DNA of 60,367 bases from Blastocatellia bacterium (lineage in GTDB: Bacteria; Acidobacteriota; Blastocatellia; Pyrinomonadales; Pyrinomonadaceae). The position numbers and the translations under genes were made by a program. Positions within the stretch are counted from its first letter, which is position 1; every line of letters begins with the position of its first letter. Shown piece by piece: positions 15,679 through 25,557 of the stretch. Under the pieces are notes generated by a model. It was not told the origin of the DNA and made no database searches. It saw nothing but the letters and a program-made list of their open reading frames with translations. The stretch spans positions 1-60,367 of the forward strand of contig JAEUQK010000038.1 of the NCBI GenBank assembly GCA_016789265.1, in the 5' to 3' direction.

Positions 15679-17109
15679 ATGAAGCACGCCCTTTTTATCC
15701 TTTCGTTCCTAGTTTTTTCAACAGCGGCAGCGGCACAAAGTGCATCGCCTGCACAGATCCTTTACACCGCTCAGACGATCGATGACATGCGGTCAATTCA
15801 GGCCGCGGCACTGAAAAGCGACTATGCGCTTAAACAGACGGCGTTCATGACGAACAATATCGGTCCGCGACTTTCGGGGTCGGCTCAGGCTCAGCGTGCT
15901 GTCGAATATGTTGCTGACGAAATGCGCAAGCTTGGTCTCGAGGTTCGTCTGCAAAAGATCATGGTGCCGCATTGGATCCGCGGGATCGAGACGGGGGAAC
16001 TTACGCAGTTTCCCGGAATGGCGACTGGGACTACTCAAAAGGTCGTACTTACTGCCCTCGGAGGAAGTGTCGCAACTCCGCCCGACGGCTTAACTGCCGA
16101 GATCGTCGTTGTCAATGATTTTGACGAACTGGCAAAGCTCGGACGCGAGCGTGTGCAGGGACGGATCGTCTTATTCAATTCGAAATTCGACAAGGAACTA
16201 GCAGCAAGTGGTTTCGGAAGTCAGGCCTACGGGCAGGCAGTACAGTACCGAGGCGGCGGCGCAGTGGCCGCAGCCAGATTAGGGGCGATCGCCGTTTTGG
16301 TAAGATCCGCGGGCGGTTCACAAAACCGTCTTGCCCATACGGGCGGTACCCGATATGCGGATGATGTTCAGAAAATCCCGGCCGCGGCCGTTTCGAGCGA
16401 AGATGCCGACACGATCGCTTATTTGACAGGCATGGGAATCACGAAGATCCATCTGACATTGACCCCCAAAACGCTTCCGAATGCGCCGAGCTACAACGTC
16501 ATTGCTGATTTAAAAGGGTCTGAGAAGCCGGATGAAGTCGTCATAGTTTCCGGGCATCTTGACTCGTGGGACCTGGGAACCGGCGCTCTTGACGATGCGG
16601 CCGGGGTAGCCGTCTCGATGCAGGTGCCATTCCTATTAAAGCAGCTTAAGGTCAAGCCGAAACGTACCATACGAATGATCGCGTATATGAACGAAGAGAA
16701 TGGACTTGTCGGCGGGACCGAGTATGCCAAGGAACAGGAAACAAATATTGCTAAGCATTTCGCTGCAATTGAGAGTGATCTTGGGGCATCTCGGCCATTG
16801 GGGTTTCTTTTTACCGGTAAACAAGAAGCCATGCCGATGCTTGGACCGATATCGAATGTCCTATTTTCACAAGGAGCCGGGCTTTCACAATACCAGCCCG
16901 GCGGCGTCGGGGCTGATATCGGCCCGCTCACACAAAAAGGAGTACCATCCTTCGCACCATGGTTTGATACCAGAACGTATTTTAATTATCACCACACCGC
17001 CGCCGACACCTTTGACAAGATAGACCCAAAAGAACTAGCCAGGGTTGGAGCGTTTATGGCAGTCCTATCGTATGGCTTGGCAAACCTTGAACAACCGCTT
17101 CCGCGTTGA
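15679..17109 (+). CDS. M28 family aminopeptidase/carboxypeptidase Q-like, exported
   Basis: 476 residues. A signal peptide (MKHALFILSFLVFSTAAAAQ) precedes an N-terminal part with an inserted PA domain (about residues 140-250). The di-zinc M28 core has H293 and D295 in GHLDSWD, bridging D305 in GALDDAAG, the catalytic pair E339-E340 in MNEENG, an Asp in SDLGAS, and a late His in YHHTAADT. The order and the PA insert match carboxypeptidase Q-like M28 enzymes. It likely trims peptides outside the cytoplasm. It is divergent from the S9 gene with 88 bases between, so the two may share a regulatory region. Confidence 0.94.
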   Translation: MKHALFILSFLVFSTAAAAQSASPAQILYTAQTIDDMRSIQAAALKSDYALKQTAFMTNNIGPRLSGSAQAQRAVEYVADEMRKLGLEVRLQKIMVPHWIRGIETGELTQFPGMATGTTQKVVLTALGGSVATPPDGLTAEIVVVNDFDELAKLGRERVQGRIVLFNSKFDKELAASGFGSQAYGQAVQYRGGGAVAAARLGAIAVLVRSAGGSQNRLAHTGGTRYADDVQKIPAAAVSSEDADTIAYLTGMGITKIHLTLTPKTLPNAPSYNVIADLKGSEKPDEVVIVSGHLDSWDLGTGALDDAAGVAVSMQVPFLLKQLKVKPKRTIRMIAYMNEENGLVGGTEYAKEQETNIAKHFAAIESDLGASRPLGFLFTGKQEAMPMLGPISNVLFSQGAGLSQYQPGGVGADIGPLTQKGVPSFAPWFDTRTYFNYHHTAADTFDKIDPKELARVGAFMAVLSYGLANLEQPLPR

Positions 17110-17152
17110 TGTTCGGTGACCGGAATGTTAATTTTGTTTTAAGGAATAATCT

Positions 17153-17323
17153 ATGTTAAACCGTCCGCCGCCATATTTTCCGCAAAACCAGCTTTCACCG
17201 CCGGATCCTAATCGGTATCGAAAGTTTAAGTTAATAATTGGAGTACTGATCTTTATTTTAACGCTCGCATTGATCGGAATAGGATTTGGGGTTTACTACC
17301 TGGTACTTTGGTTGATCAAATAG
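17153..17323 (+). CDS. 56-residue single-pass membrane protein
   Basis: A short gene. ATG at 17153 with AAGGAA 7 bases before it, TAG at 17321. The first 26 residues are Pro/Asn/Gln-rich (RPPPYFPQNQLSPPDPNRYR). Then a Lys-flanked hydrophobic helix runs to the end (LIIGVLIFILTLALIGIGFG and VYYLVLWLIK). The good ribosome site, the sensible topology and the terminator right after the stop support a real gene. Function unknown. It lies 43 bases after the M28 gene and may be co-transcribed with it. Confidence 0.7.
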   Translation: MLNRPPPYFPQNQLSPPDPNRYRKFKLIIGVLIFILTLALIGIGFGVYYLVLWLIK

Positions 17324-17325
17324 AA

Positions 17326-17357
17326 AAAGGGAGCCGTTCTCGGTCTCCCCTTTTATC
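17326..17357. terminator. Bidirectional terminator between the small membrane protein and the S41 peptidase
   Basis: AAAAGGGAG and CCG are matched by CGG and CTCCCCTTTT, with a TTCT loop and two single-base bulges. A T-run follows on the plus strand and A-rich sequence supplies a T-run on the minus strand, so it can serve both convergent genes. Confidence 0.75.
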
Positions 17358-17377
17358 CTTAACCATTTTCAGCGATG

Positions 17378-19099
17378 CTAGTTCATCTCGCCCTTTACGC
17401 GTGACGCGTTCATCTTCATTCTGGCCTTTGCACCTTCGGAAGCCAACTGTTTTGCCTGCGGCAGAAGTTCTATCGCCTTCGACAATTGAGTGTCGTATTC
17501 ATTGAATACCTGGAACGAAGTCGTCGAGCCATATGCTGCGGTCACCAATTCAGAACGCAAGGCTCGTTCAACAAACTTACGCTCTTTTTCGAACTGCACA
17601 GCCGGGATCTTATATTTAGCGTTAGCATACTCCTTAAGCGCAGCGAAAAGTACGTCCGAGATAGGATAATCCGTTGAACGGATATCATAGCCGAACCGTA
17701 TGGGTTTATCGACCTTGTAATTTTCAAATCCCGGCACTTTGCCGTATGCAAGATCCAATGCGAAGGCAAATATAGGATTTGCAAGCTTTGCCTGCAATCG
17801 GGCCTGATCATTCGTTATCATGTCGGCCTTAATGAAGACATCTGGGTTAATTCCGCCGCCACTGTATACAGCGCGTCCGGCATCCGTTTTGGATTCGGGG
17901 CCCTTCGGTTTTGATGTATTTTCATTACCGACGCCGCCATTGGTGTAATAGTCGTACAAATTGCCATCCGAATAGTCTCGCTGAATGAGCCTACCGGACG
18001 GGGTTTGATATTTCGCGATGGTAAGTAAGAGCATCGAACCATAATCCAGGATGAACGGGTTCTGGACGAGACCCTTTCCAAAGGTGTTCTCACCTACGAT
18101 CAAAGCACGATCATGATCCTGAAGAGCCCCTGCAAGTATTTCTGACGCCGACGCGGAATTGCGGTTCACCAAGACCACTAGCGGCAGTGTCTCAGGATTC
18201 GGATTTTCCGCCTGATAGGCTTCAGTGACGCCATCAAGCCGACCGACTTGTGTGAATACAGTCTGGCCCGAGGAAAGGAAGGTATTGGCCACTTTGTATG
18301 CCTGGTTGACCAAGCCCCCGCCATTTCCTTTTAGGTCTAGAACCAATTCCTTCATCCCGCTGGCCTTTAGCCTTCGCATCGCATCGGCGAACTCGGCATA
18401 GGTCGTTTGGTTAAAACCACCTGTCATCGAGATGTATCCGACTCCTGGCCGGATCATATATGCTTCCGGAATAGAAGGCTGGGGAACGGCATCTCGAATG
18501 ATCTCGACATTTTCACGCTTTCCAGTCCCGTGCCTTTCAATGACCAGCTTGACGGGAGTTCCGCGCGGCCCCCGCAGCATGTTCCGTACGTCCGGAAACG
18601 GTTTACCGATGACATTGGTCCCGTTGACTTCGATGATCTTGTCGCCATAGCGAAGGCCGGCCCGGTTTGCCGGCGCATTTTCAAATGTAGCCCGTATATA
18701 TGTTGCCAAAACCTTACCGTCCGCGTCGCTAAGATCGCCAATGGTAGCACCTATACCAAAATAACGTGAGCTTTGTTCCGTTCGAAACTGTTCGAATTCT
18801 TTCGAATCAAAATAGTTTGAGTGAGGGTCCAGGGTGTGGAGCATTCCATCGATCGTGGATTTGAAAACGTCGTTGTAATTAAGCTTTTTACCCGTAACAT
18901 GACTAGCCTCGATAATCGAGAGTGCCTCCGCGATATCAGACTCGATGTCTTCAGAACGAACCGCCTTGGATGGCGTCGCCGCAGTTTTCCCGTCCTTTGA
19001 CGTGATCTTTGCAACGCTGTTCTGCGTTTGAGCGAAAGTGCTGGTCGCAAATGCGGTAACTATTAAGAGCGAAAGAAAAAAGACGGGTCGCTTGTTCAC
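17378..19099 (-). CDS. S41 family C-terminal processing peptidase, catalytically complete
   Basis: 573 residues. A signal peptide (about 1-24, ATSTFAQ), a helical N-terminal region, a PDZ domain (about 115-210, with GLRYGDKIIEVNGTNV), and the S41 core. The catalytic pair is present: Ser317 in NSASASEILAG and Lys342 in NTFGKG, exactly 25 residues apart. The C-terminal 150 residues are a helical extension (Lys/Glu/Ala-rich). It probably cleaves exported or envelope proteins near their C-termini. It differs from the paralogue at 3523-4827, which has lost both residues. It is divergent from the ABC ATPase genes, with 193 bases between. Confidence 0.94.
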   Translation of the reverse strand: MNKRPVFFLSLLIVTAFATSTFAQTQNSVAKITSKDGKTAATPSKAVRSEDIESDIAEALSIIEASHVTGKKLNYNDVFKSTIDGMLHTLDPHSNYFDSKEFEQFRTEQSSRYFGIGATIGDLSDADGKVLATYIRATFENAPANRAGLRYGDKIIEVNGTNVIGKPFPDVRNMLRGPRGTPVKLVIERHGTGKRENVEIIRDAVPQPSIPEAYMIRPGVGYISMTGGFNQTTYAEFADAMRRLKASGMKELVLDLKGNGGGLVNQAYKVANTFLSSGQTVFTQVGRLDGVTEAYQAENPNPETLPLVVLVNRNSASASEILAGALQDHDRALIVGENTFGKGLVQNPFILDYGSMLLLTIAKYQTPSGRLIQRDYSDGNLYDYYTNGGVGNENTSKPKGPESKTDAGRAVYSGGGINPDVFIKADMITNDQARLQAKLANPIFAFALDLAYGKVPGFENYKVDKPIRFGYDIRSTDYPISDVLFAALKEYANAKYKIPAVQFEKERKFVERALRSELVTAAYGSTTSFQVFNEYDTQLSKAIELLPQAKQLASEGAKARMKMNASRVKGEMN

Positions 19100-19292
19100 T
19101 ATTGAAAATCTCCTGAATGAATACTTCCAGTGGCCCGGAGCTTATTCGACAAATGATAACATTCCTTTGAGGAAAAATCGACGAATTTAGTTGCACGGTG
19201 GATGTTACGACTATCTTATAGTTTGTTAAATGGTTCTGTTTCGCTAAGATTTAGGGGGTATTCAACTTAGGTTGTCAACTTAATCAGTATCG

Positions 19293-20309
19293 ATGCTACT
19301 TGAAGTTAAAAACCTGCAAACAGACTTTCCCACGAGAGCAGGGCTGGTTAAGGCTGTCAACGACGTTAGTTTTTCTGTCGGCGAAGGAGAGCTGTTGGGC
19401 CTTGTAGGAGAGTCAGGTTGTGGAAAGTCGATCACCGCTCTGTCCATAATGCGTCTCATTTATCCCCCTGGAAGGATCGCCGCCGGTTCGATCAAGTTTA
19501 AGGGTGAAGAACTCTTAACGGCAACGGAAGACAGAATGCGGCAGATCCGAGGCAATGACATCGCCATGATCTTCCAGGATCCGATGACGTCATTGAACCC
19601 AGTTTACACGGTAGGCGAACAGATAGCTGAGGCTCTGAGACTGCACCGTAAATTAGATAAAACGGCGGCTTGGACCGCAGCAGTCGATGCGATGAGGGAA
19701 GTTTCTATACCGTCGCCGGAGCGTCGGGCGTCGGATTATCCGCATCAGCTTTCAGGCGGGATGCGTCAACGAGTAATGATCGCAATGGCTCTCGCATGTG
19801 ATCCGGAGCTATTGATCGCGGACGAACCGACAACCGCTTTGGATGTGACTATCCAAGCGCAGATCCTCGATCTGCTGGACGAACTCCGCCGTACCCGGAG
19901 ATTAGCTGTACTTTTGATCACACATGATCTCGGTGTAGTAGCTGAAACCGCGGATCGCGTTTGTGTAATGTATACAGGAAAGATCGTCGAAGATTCAGGT
20001 GTGAATGAACTCTTTGCGGAACCGAAGCATCCTTACACGCGCGGACTCTTGCATTCGGTTCCAAAGCTTTCAGCAGCAGGTATAAGGGGAACCGCTCGGC
20101 TTCAGACGATCGACGGAACGGTCCCCAGTCCGACCGAACTTCCGCCAGGTTGTCATTTTGCACCGCGATGTTCTTTCCGAATGCCTGAATGTCTGGAAAG
20201 CGAGATCCCGTTGTTCGAGCTGGAGGGCGGAGTCAAAGTGCGTTGCGTTCTTTTTAATGGTGAACCTGTTGGTAATGCTGACCTCCCAAAGAATTTTGCT
20301 GCGAATTAA
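19293..20309 (+). CDS. Oligopeptide/dipeptide ABC transporter ATP-binding protein (OppD/DppD type)
   Basis: 338 residues. Walker A GESGCGKS at residues 39-46, signature LSGGMRQRV, Walker [20 protein letters not shown], and H-loop [11 protein letters not shown]. The C-terminal oligopeptide-transporter extension includes [16 protein letters not shown], the Cys cluster typical of OppD/DppD. It powers uptake of peptides (sometimes nickel or sugars in relatives). The OppF-type partner follows 24 bases on. No substrate-binding protein or permease is next to it; those would have to be encoded elsewhere. Confidence 0.95.
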   Translation: MLLEVKNLQTDFPTRAGLVKAVNDVSFSVGEGELLGLVGESGCGKSITALSIMRLIYPPGRIAAGSIKFKGEELLTATEDRMRQIRGNDIAMIFQDPMTSLNPVYTVGEQIAEALRLHRKLDKTAAWTAAVDAMREVSIPSPERRASDYPHQLSGGMRQRVMIAMALACDPELLIADEPTTALDVTIQAQILDLLDELRRTRRLAVLLITHDLGVVAETADRVCVMYTGKIVEDSGVNELFAEPKHPYTRGLLHSVPKLSAAGIRGTARLQTIDGTVPSPTELPPGCHFAPRCSFRMPECLESEIPLFELEGGVKVRCVLFNGEPVGNADLPKNFAAN

Positions 20310-20333
20310 TAAATTGTTAAGTGTGATATTCAG

Positions 20334-21320
20334 ATGACCGCGACTTCTGCAAAAAAGCAACAAGCCGAGCTAGTCGAGGTACGCAACCTCGTAAAATACT
20401 TCCCGATTGAAAACAGCGATGACGTTGTCAGGGCGGTTGACGATGTTTCGTTCGAAATTCTTGCGGGTGAGACTCTTGGGCTTGTTGGTGAATCGGGCTG
20501 CGGGAAGTCGACGGTTGGCCGCTGCCTGATCCGGCTCCATGAGCCCACGAGTGGAGAGGTATTTTTTGAAGGCCGTGACGTGATCGGACTTTCGCACTCG
20601 GAAATGCGATCGCTGAGGCGGGAAATGCAGATCATTTTTCAGGATCCGTATGCGAGCTTGAATCCCCGCTTCAGTATCTTGTCGATAGTTTCCGAGCCGC
20701 TCAAGATTCACGGTGTATCAAATAAGCAGGAATGCAAAGATCGAGTCGGCGAGCTGTTGTCAAAGGTTGGCCTTGACCCTAAATACATGCACCGGTATCC
20801 GCATGAATTTTCTGGCGGACAAAGACAGCGAATTGGAATCGCCAGGGCCCTTGCCCTGAATCCTAAGCTGATCATATGTGATGAACCGGTCTCGGCACTG
20901 GATGTTTCGGTGCAGGCTCAGGTCGTTAATTTACTTCAAGACCTTCAGGCGGAATTGGGATTAACGTACCTTTTCATCTCACACGGACTCGCTGTGGTAG
21001 AGCATATATCAAATCGCGTCGCGGTCATGTATTTAGGAAAGATCGTCGAGATCGCCGATGCGACAGAACTATACGATCGCCCACTCCATCCTTACACTAA
21101 GGCCCTCCTCTCGGCAATTCCCGAACCTGACCCAACCAAGAAACATGTTCGAATGATCCTAAAAGGGGACGTCCCGACGCCTATCGATCCGCCATCGGGC
21201 TGCAGATTTAGAACGAGATGTCCGTATGCCGTGGAGGAATGTTCAAGTGCTGTACCGGATCTTAAGGAGTATTCGTCCGGGCATTTGGCAGCATGCATCC
21301 GCATTGGAGAGTTCAATTAG
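20334..21320 (+). CDS. Oligopeptide/dipeptide ABC transporter ATP-binding protein (OppF/DppF type)
   Basis: 328 residues. Walker [10 protein letters not shown] (about residue 48), the Q-loop [14 protein letters not shown], signature [15 protein letters not shown], Walker [21 protein letters not shown]-loop [13 protein letters not shown], and the C-terminal [17 protein letters not shown]. All are standard for OppF/DppF. It forms the ATPase heterodimer with the preceding gene. The C-terminal Cys pattern is shared with its partner. Confidence 0.95.
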   Translation: MTATSAKKQQAELVEVRNLVKYFPIENSDDVVRAVDDVSFEILAGETLGLVGESGCGKSTVGRCLIRLHEPTSGEVFFEGRDVIGLSHSEMRSLRREMQIIFQDPYASLNPRFSILSIVSEPLKIHGVSNKQECKDRVGELLSKVGLDPKYMHRYPHEFSGGQRQRIGIARALALNPKLIICDEPVSALDVSVQAQVVNLLQDLQAELGLTYLFISHGLAVVEHISNRVAVMYLGKIVEIADATELYDRPLHPYTKALLSAIPEPDPTKKHVRMILKGDVPTPIDPPSGCRFRTRCPYAVEECSSAVPDLKEYSSGHLAACIRIGEFN

Positions 21321-21336
21321 TTCTAGGCTGCGAAAG

Positions 21337-21367
21337 TTGAAACGTAAATTGCTTTTCGTCGTATAAT
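21337..21367 (+). promoter_or_regulatory. Candidate promoter for the Yip1-like gene
   Basis: TTGAAA at 21337-21342 and TATAAT at 21362-21367 with a rather long 19-base spacer. The -10 box is consensus. It lies between the ABC ATPase stop and the Yip1-like start at 21441. Confidence 0.4.
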
Positions 21368-21440
21368 CTCGCGTAGTTGTCCCTTTCAAAATAGTTATTT
21401 ACGATTACCAGAATTTGTTTCCACGATTTAACAGGAGTGT

Positions 21441-22235
21441 ATGAACATGGAAGAATTCCCTTCGAACGATACCCCAAATGAAAAACCAGTTCCGTCCGAT
21501 CCATCACAGATGTCTGAATTTTCGACAGTAATAAATGTGTTCTTTGAGCCGGGACGAGTGTTCGAGGATCTGAAACGAAAGCCACGGTTTATCATAGGCG
21601 CTGTGATCATTGCGCTGTGTGCTACGGTTTACGGGTTGACGCTAAGCTATAAGGTCGGTGAAGCCGGCGTTCGGCGGGCGATCGTCGAACAGATCGAATC
21701 GAACCCGAGAGCGGCTTCATTATCTCCGGAACAAAAAGCAGCTCAGGTTGATCTTAGCGTCAAGATCCAAGGTTATACCAAATATGCGATACCGGTATTT
21801 GTTTTTATCACCTTTCTGATAGGCGGCCTCTTCTATTTCCTTGGCGCGAAGGCGTTTGGCGGCAACGGAGGTTTCATGCACGCGTTGTCGGTATGGATCT
21901 ATTCATCGATCCCGCCGGCTGTGGTCGGCATGGTCGCCAATATGATCGTATTGCTCTTCAAATCGGTTGATGAGATCGATCTGACCGCCAGTCAAAGAGG
22001 GCTAATTCACGCGAACCCGGGTTTATTCATGGACGGTAAGGCGATGCCGGTGCTGACAACGATTGTGAGCACCATCGATCTCTTTGCGATATGGGGTTGG
22101 GTTTTGGCAGCGATCGGATTGAGGATAACCAACAAGCTTTCGTCCGGCTCTGCCTGGGCTGTCGTCATAATTATTACCCTGATCGGATTATTGTTCCGGG
22201 TGTTTTTCTCGTTTCTCAACGGTGCGCCAATGTAA
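21441..22235 (+). CDS. Yip1-family membrane protein
   Basis: 264 residues. A short acidic/Pro-rich N-terminus is followed by VFFEPGRVFEDLKRKPRF, which is the usual entry motif of bacterial Yip1-domain proteins, and then about five membrane helices including YAIPVFVFITFLIGGLFYFL and the ending AWAVVIIITLIGLLFRVFF. The bacterial family has no established function. An AACAGGAGTG ribosome site lies just upstream of the start, and a strong terminator follows. Confidence 0.85.
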   Translation: MNMEEFPSNDTPNEKPVPSDPSQMSEFSTVINVFFEPGRVFEDLKRKPRFIIGAVIIALCATVYGLTLSYKVGEAGVRRAIVEQIESNPRAASLSPEQKAAQVDLSVKIQGYTKYAIPVFVFITFLIGGLFYFLGAKAFGGNGGFMHALSVWIYSSIPPAVVGMVANMIVLLFKSVDEIDLTASQRGLIHANPGLFMDGKAMPVLTTIVSTIDLFAIWGWVLAAIGLRITNKLSSGSAWAVVIIITLIGLLFRVFFSFLNGAPM

Positions 22236-22260
22236 AACGAAGGGTTTTGGGTAAGATTAG

Positions 22261-22284
22261 AAGGAGGCCAAGGCCTCCTTTTTT
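22261..22284. terminator. Terminator between the Yip1-like gene and the MacB-like operon
   Basis: AAGGAGGCC, AA, GGCCTCCTT followed by TTTT: a perfect 9-bp stem. It serves the plus-strand Yip1-like gene. Its last base touches the stop of the minus-strand permease (22284), for which it may also act. Confidence 0.88.
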
Positions 22285-23543
22285 CATTCATATCGCAATG
22301 ATTCGATCGGGTCGAGGCGTGCCGCTTTCCATGCCGGCCAGAGGCCGAAAACGACTCCGATGCCCACGCTGGCAAAAAAGCCAAGAGGTGGTGCCCAGTA
22401 AGGAACATAGGACGGGAAAACGAGTCTGACGAGCATTGCCAAGAGCCAGCCGATCCCCAGGCCTAGAAGTCCGCCGAAGCCCGTAAGCGTACTTGCTTCG
22501 ATAAGAAACTGCAGTAAGATGTCGCTCCTCTTAGCTCCGATCGCCTTTCTGATGCCGATCTCCCGGGTCCTTTCAGTTACGGAAACCAGCATAATGTTCA
22601 TCACGCCGATCCCGCCGATCAAAAGGCCGATCGAGGAAATGACGACCATCGCCAGCGCAACGCCGGCCGTAATTGACTGAAACTGTTCAATGATACTGTC
22701 TGCCGTCGCGGTGGAGAAATTATTGGGTTTGCCAAAGGTCACCCCACGCCGTGCCCTGAGCATATCTTCGACCTGGTCTTTCGCCTGGAGCACTCGACCT
22801 TCCTTTGCAACGACCAGAATGAAAATATCTTCAGAGTTCGGCTTTATTCGGAGGGCAGAACCTATCGGCATGAAGATCGTGTTGCTTGCATCATTGTTAC
22901 CGCCACCGCCCCCCAATAATTGCGGTTTCTTTTCCAATAATCCTATCACCTGAAACGAGCGCCCATTGATCTCCAATGTCTTACCGATAGGTGACTCATA
23001 AGGCCAAAATGTGTCCTTGACGGTCGAACCGATAACGCAGGAATCTTTTTTGAAGTCGACGTCAGACTGCGTGAACCAGCGTCCCTCGACCAGGATTTCC
23101 GTTTCAGCCCGGGATATCTCCGGAAGGGTGCCGCTTAGTCTAATATTGGAGGTCTGTTTTCCATTTGCAGAAACCACGGTCGCGTTTCCAAAAAAGCCGC
23201 TAGAGACATTCAATGAAGGGACGGCAGTTTCAACGTCGGGAAGCGTTCTTAGGGCCAGTGCATCGGCGATGGTCAGGTTTGGCCGCATACGTTCCTCACG
23301 CGACGGTCTGCCAAAGCGAATACCCGAGTCCATTTTGTTGACGAAGATGGATCTCGTGCCGAAGGCTTTGATCTGCTCTTCAAAGGCCATGCCGATCCCC
23401 GAAATAATGGCCGAGATAAGCATTACTACGATCACGCCAACCACAACCCCAATTATCGTCAGGAAGGAGCGCAGTTTGTTGCCACGCAGCGTGTCGAACG
23501 CCATCTTAAGATTTTCCAGGAATCGACTTGTGGCAACTCTCAT
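22284..23543 (-). CDS. MacB-like ABC transporter permease
   Basis: 419 residues in the MacB periplasmic core plus FtsX permease layout. The N-terminal segment FDTLRGNKLRSFLTIIGVVVG with the first helix is followed by a periplasmic domain (about 50-280) and three C-terminal helices. The helix-loop EVSVTERTREIGIRKAIGAKRSDI-type block (VTERTREIGIRKAIGAKRSD) contacts the ATPase in this family, and the chain ends PAWKAARLDPIESLRYE, as usual. It has no fused ATPase, so it depends on the ATPase at 25554. It starts 3 bases after the previous permease stop. Confidence 0.92.
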   Translation of the reverse strand: MRVATSRFLENLKMAFDTLRGNKLRSFLTIIGVVVGVIVVMLISAIISGIGMAFEEQIKAFGTRSIFVNKMDSGIRFGRPSREERMRPNLTIADALALRTLPDVETAVPSLNVSSGFFGNATVVSANGKQTSNIRLSGTLPEISRAETEILVEGRWFTQSDVDFKKDSCVIGSTVKDTFWPYESPIGKTLEINGRSFQVIGLLEKKPQLLGGGGGNNDASNTIFMPIGSALRIKPNSEDIFILVVAKEGRVLQAKDQVEDMLRARRGVTFGKPNNFSTATADSIIEQFQSITAGVALAMVVISSIGLLIGGIGVMNIMLVSVTERTREIGIRKAIGAKRSDILLQFLIEASTLTGFGGLLGLGIGWLLAMLVRLVFPSYVPYWAPPLGFFASVGIGVVFGLWPAWKAARLDPIESLRYE

Positions 23544-23546
23544 GGT

Positions 23547-24782
23547 TTACTCTGCACGCAATGCCTCGATCGGATCAAGTTGGGCGGCCTTCCACGCCGG
23601 AAACAGCCCAGCCAATATTCCGACGCCGGCTGATACGGAAATACTTATTACAGCCGCCCACCAAGGGATGACGGTTGGGATGGCGATCTTCGATACAATA
23701 TATCCAAGCAGAAATGCAAGCAGCAGACCGGTTGCTCCGCCTATTGCCGACAGCGTCGCCGCTTCAAACAAGAACTGACGCAGAATATCCGCCTGCCGCG
23801 CGCCGAGCGATTTCCGAATGCCGATCTCTTTTGTGCGTTCGGTGACGGCAACGAGCATTATGTTCATGATCACGATCGCGCCCACAAAAAGTGCGATGCC
23901 GGGAACGAATAGTATCACCGTGCCGAAGGTGTTGGTAAAACTACCGATCAATCCACTGATCGCGTCCGGCGTAACAATTCCGAAGGTATCTTTTTCGCCG
24001 GGGGGTATTTTGCGTTTGATCCTGAGCAGGGTTCTTACTTCTTCGACCGCATCGTCCATTTTCACTTCCTTTTTAGAGGTTGCGGCGAAATACGGCGATC
24101 TGCTGAATCGCAATCCGCCGAAATTTGCTCCGAACGTCTTTATAGGAAGCTGAACGAAGTTGTCTTGGGGCTGGCCGAAAACTGTGCCTTTTGCGACTCT
24201 GACGCCGATGATCCTGTAGGGTATTCCGGAAATGTAGATCTCATTCCCAAGAACATCTCCATTTGGGAAGAGATTCTTGGCAACATCCGAGCCAATGAAT
24301 GCGACTCTCATGGAGTTGTTATTCTCGGTGACGGTAAAGTATCGGCCGTAATCGATATCGATATTATCTATCTCTCCGATGACGGGTTCCACGCCTGAGA
24401 TTCCAACATCTTTGAGTGTTTCCGAACCGACTCGGACATCACGCGAGGTATTTCCCGCTTTTGCACCGATCTTATCGATCAATTTAGCGTGCTCACGAAT
24501 GTAGTCCAATTCATCAAACGTGAGTTCCTTCTTTAAGCGTTGGGCCGCGTTGATAGAATCAGTGTCTTTGAAATCCTCGAAACTGAAGCGTTGGATCGAA
24601 AACGAATTTGAGCCTATCCCGGCGATCTTCTCGTCGACATAAACCTTAAATCCTTGCAGAAGCGAAAGTACAAGCATGAATGCAGCCATGCCGATGATCA
24701 TCCCGAGCAGGGTTAGGAACGACCGAAGCTTGTGTGCCCAGATCGCCGAAATTGCCAGCCTTAATGTCTCTGTGTAATCCAT
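23547..24782 (-). CDS. MacB-like ABC transporter permease
   Basis: 411 residues, the same architecture as its downstream neighbour: IWAHKLRSFLTLLGMIIGMA at the first helix, a periplasmic domain (about 50-270), three helices, VTERTKEIGIRKSLGARQ and the ending PAWKAAQLDPIEALRAE. The two adjacent permeases are probably a tandem duplication that became a heterodimer, which is inference from layout. The periplasmic domains differ clearly. Expected to work with the ATPase and adaptor of the same operon. Confidence 0.92.
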   Translation of the reverse strand: MDYTETLRLAISAIWAHKLRSFLTLLGMIIGMAAFMLVLSLLQGFKVYVDEKIAGIGSNSFSIQRFSFEDFKDTDSINAAQRLKKELTFDELDYIREHAKLIDKIGAKAGNTSRDVRVGSETLKDVGISGVEPVIGEIDNIDIDYGRYFTVTENNNSMRVAFIGSDVAKNLFPNGDVLGNEIYISGIPYRIIGVRVAKGTVFGQPQDNFVQLPIKTFGANFGGLRFSRSPYFAATSKKEVKMDDAVEEVRTLLRIKRKIPPGEKDTFGIVTPDAISGLIGSFTNTFGTVILFVPGIALFVGAIVIMNIMLVAVTERTKEIGIRKSLGARQADILRQFLFEAATLSAIGGATGLLLAFLLGYIVSKIAIPTVIPWWAAVISISVSAGVGILAGLFPAWKAAQLDPIEALRAE

Positions 24783-24843
24783 CGCTCTGTTTGATGCTAA
24801 TTGTAGATCGGTTGATACGCAAACAATATCAGATTGGTTTCTT

Positions 24844-25557
24844 TTACTTATTCATTTCAGGCGAGTTACGCAGCAGTTTTCTGATAGAAGCAAGGTGTGC
24901 AAAGAAAACGATCGGAACAATTATTGTTGGGAGCCAGATGAACGGTAAATAGGTGACCCCGATATTCGGCTGATCAAAAGCGAGTTTTTGTATAGGCGAT
25001 CTAAATGATAAAACCGCGATAGACACGATATTTACAAGGAGTCCCAGTCCGACTACGTTCCAAATCAAAAGCAAAGTTCGGTTTACCTTTCTGCCTCGAA
25101 ATGCCAGGAAGTAAACTATGATCGCACTGACTCCCGAGAGAATGTCGAAATTCCAGCCTTCAAATGTCATTAATTTCGGAATCTGACCAAACTGAAATAA
25201 CCACAGAAGGACAATTTCAACCGGTATCCGTATCGAATGAAGCATTGTAAGGTACTTAAGCGAAAGCCGGTCAGTGAACGACTCCCGAAAGAACACCCAT
25301 AGAGAAACGATCAGAATTAACGCGGGTAGTACACCGAACGAAAAAACTCGCGGGGGCATTGCTTCCGTATCACGGTAAAAGTCTGTCGTTGCGAGGAATC
25401 CCGTGAGAAGCATCCAAAGCGGAAGGCAGAAGACCAGAAGTTTGGCACCGGGAGATCTGGTCCCCACATCCTTCATCGCCCGAAAAAGAAACCACACTGT
25501 CAACAGTGTGGTTAGGAAAAAGACCGCAGTAACGTAAAAGGGAAGCCCTTCGATCAT
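24844..25557 (-). CDS. Multi-pass membrane protein of unknown function within the MacAB-like operon
   Basis: 237 residues with about seven hydrophobic helices, for example [19 protein letters not shown] at the start and [20 protein letters not shown] at the end. Short conserved-looking loops include [15 protein letters not shown] and [12 protein letters not shown]. Its ATG overlaps the ATPase stop by four bases (ATGA), so it is translated with the ATPase, and the permeases follow 61 bases on. I recognise no family. It lacks the FtsX features and is not a third permease of that type. Confidence 0.8.
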   Translation of the reverse strand: MIEGLPFYVTAVFFLTTLLTVWFLFRAMKDVGTRSPGAKLLVFCLPLWMLLTGFLATTDFYRDTEAMPPRVFSFGVLPALILIVSLWVFFRESFTDRLSLKYLTMLHSIRIPVEIVLLWLFQFGQIPKLMTFEGWNFDILSGVSAIIVYFLAFRGRKVNRTLLLIWNVVGLGLLVNIVSIAVLSFRSPIQKLAFDQPNIGVTYLPFIWLPTIIVPIVFFAHLASIRKLLRNSPEMNK

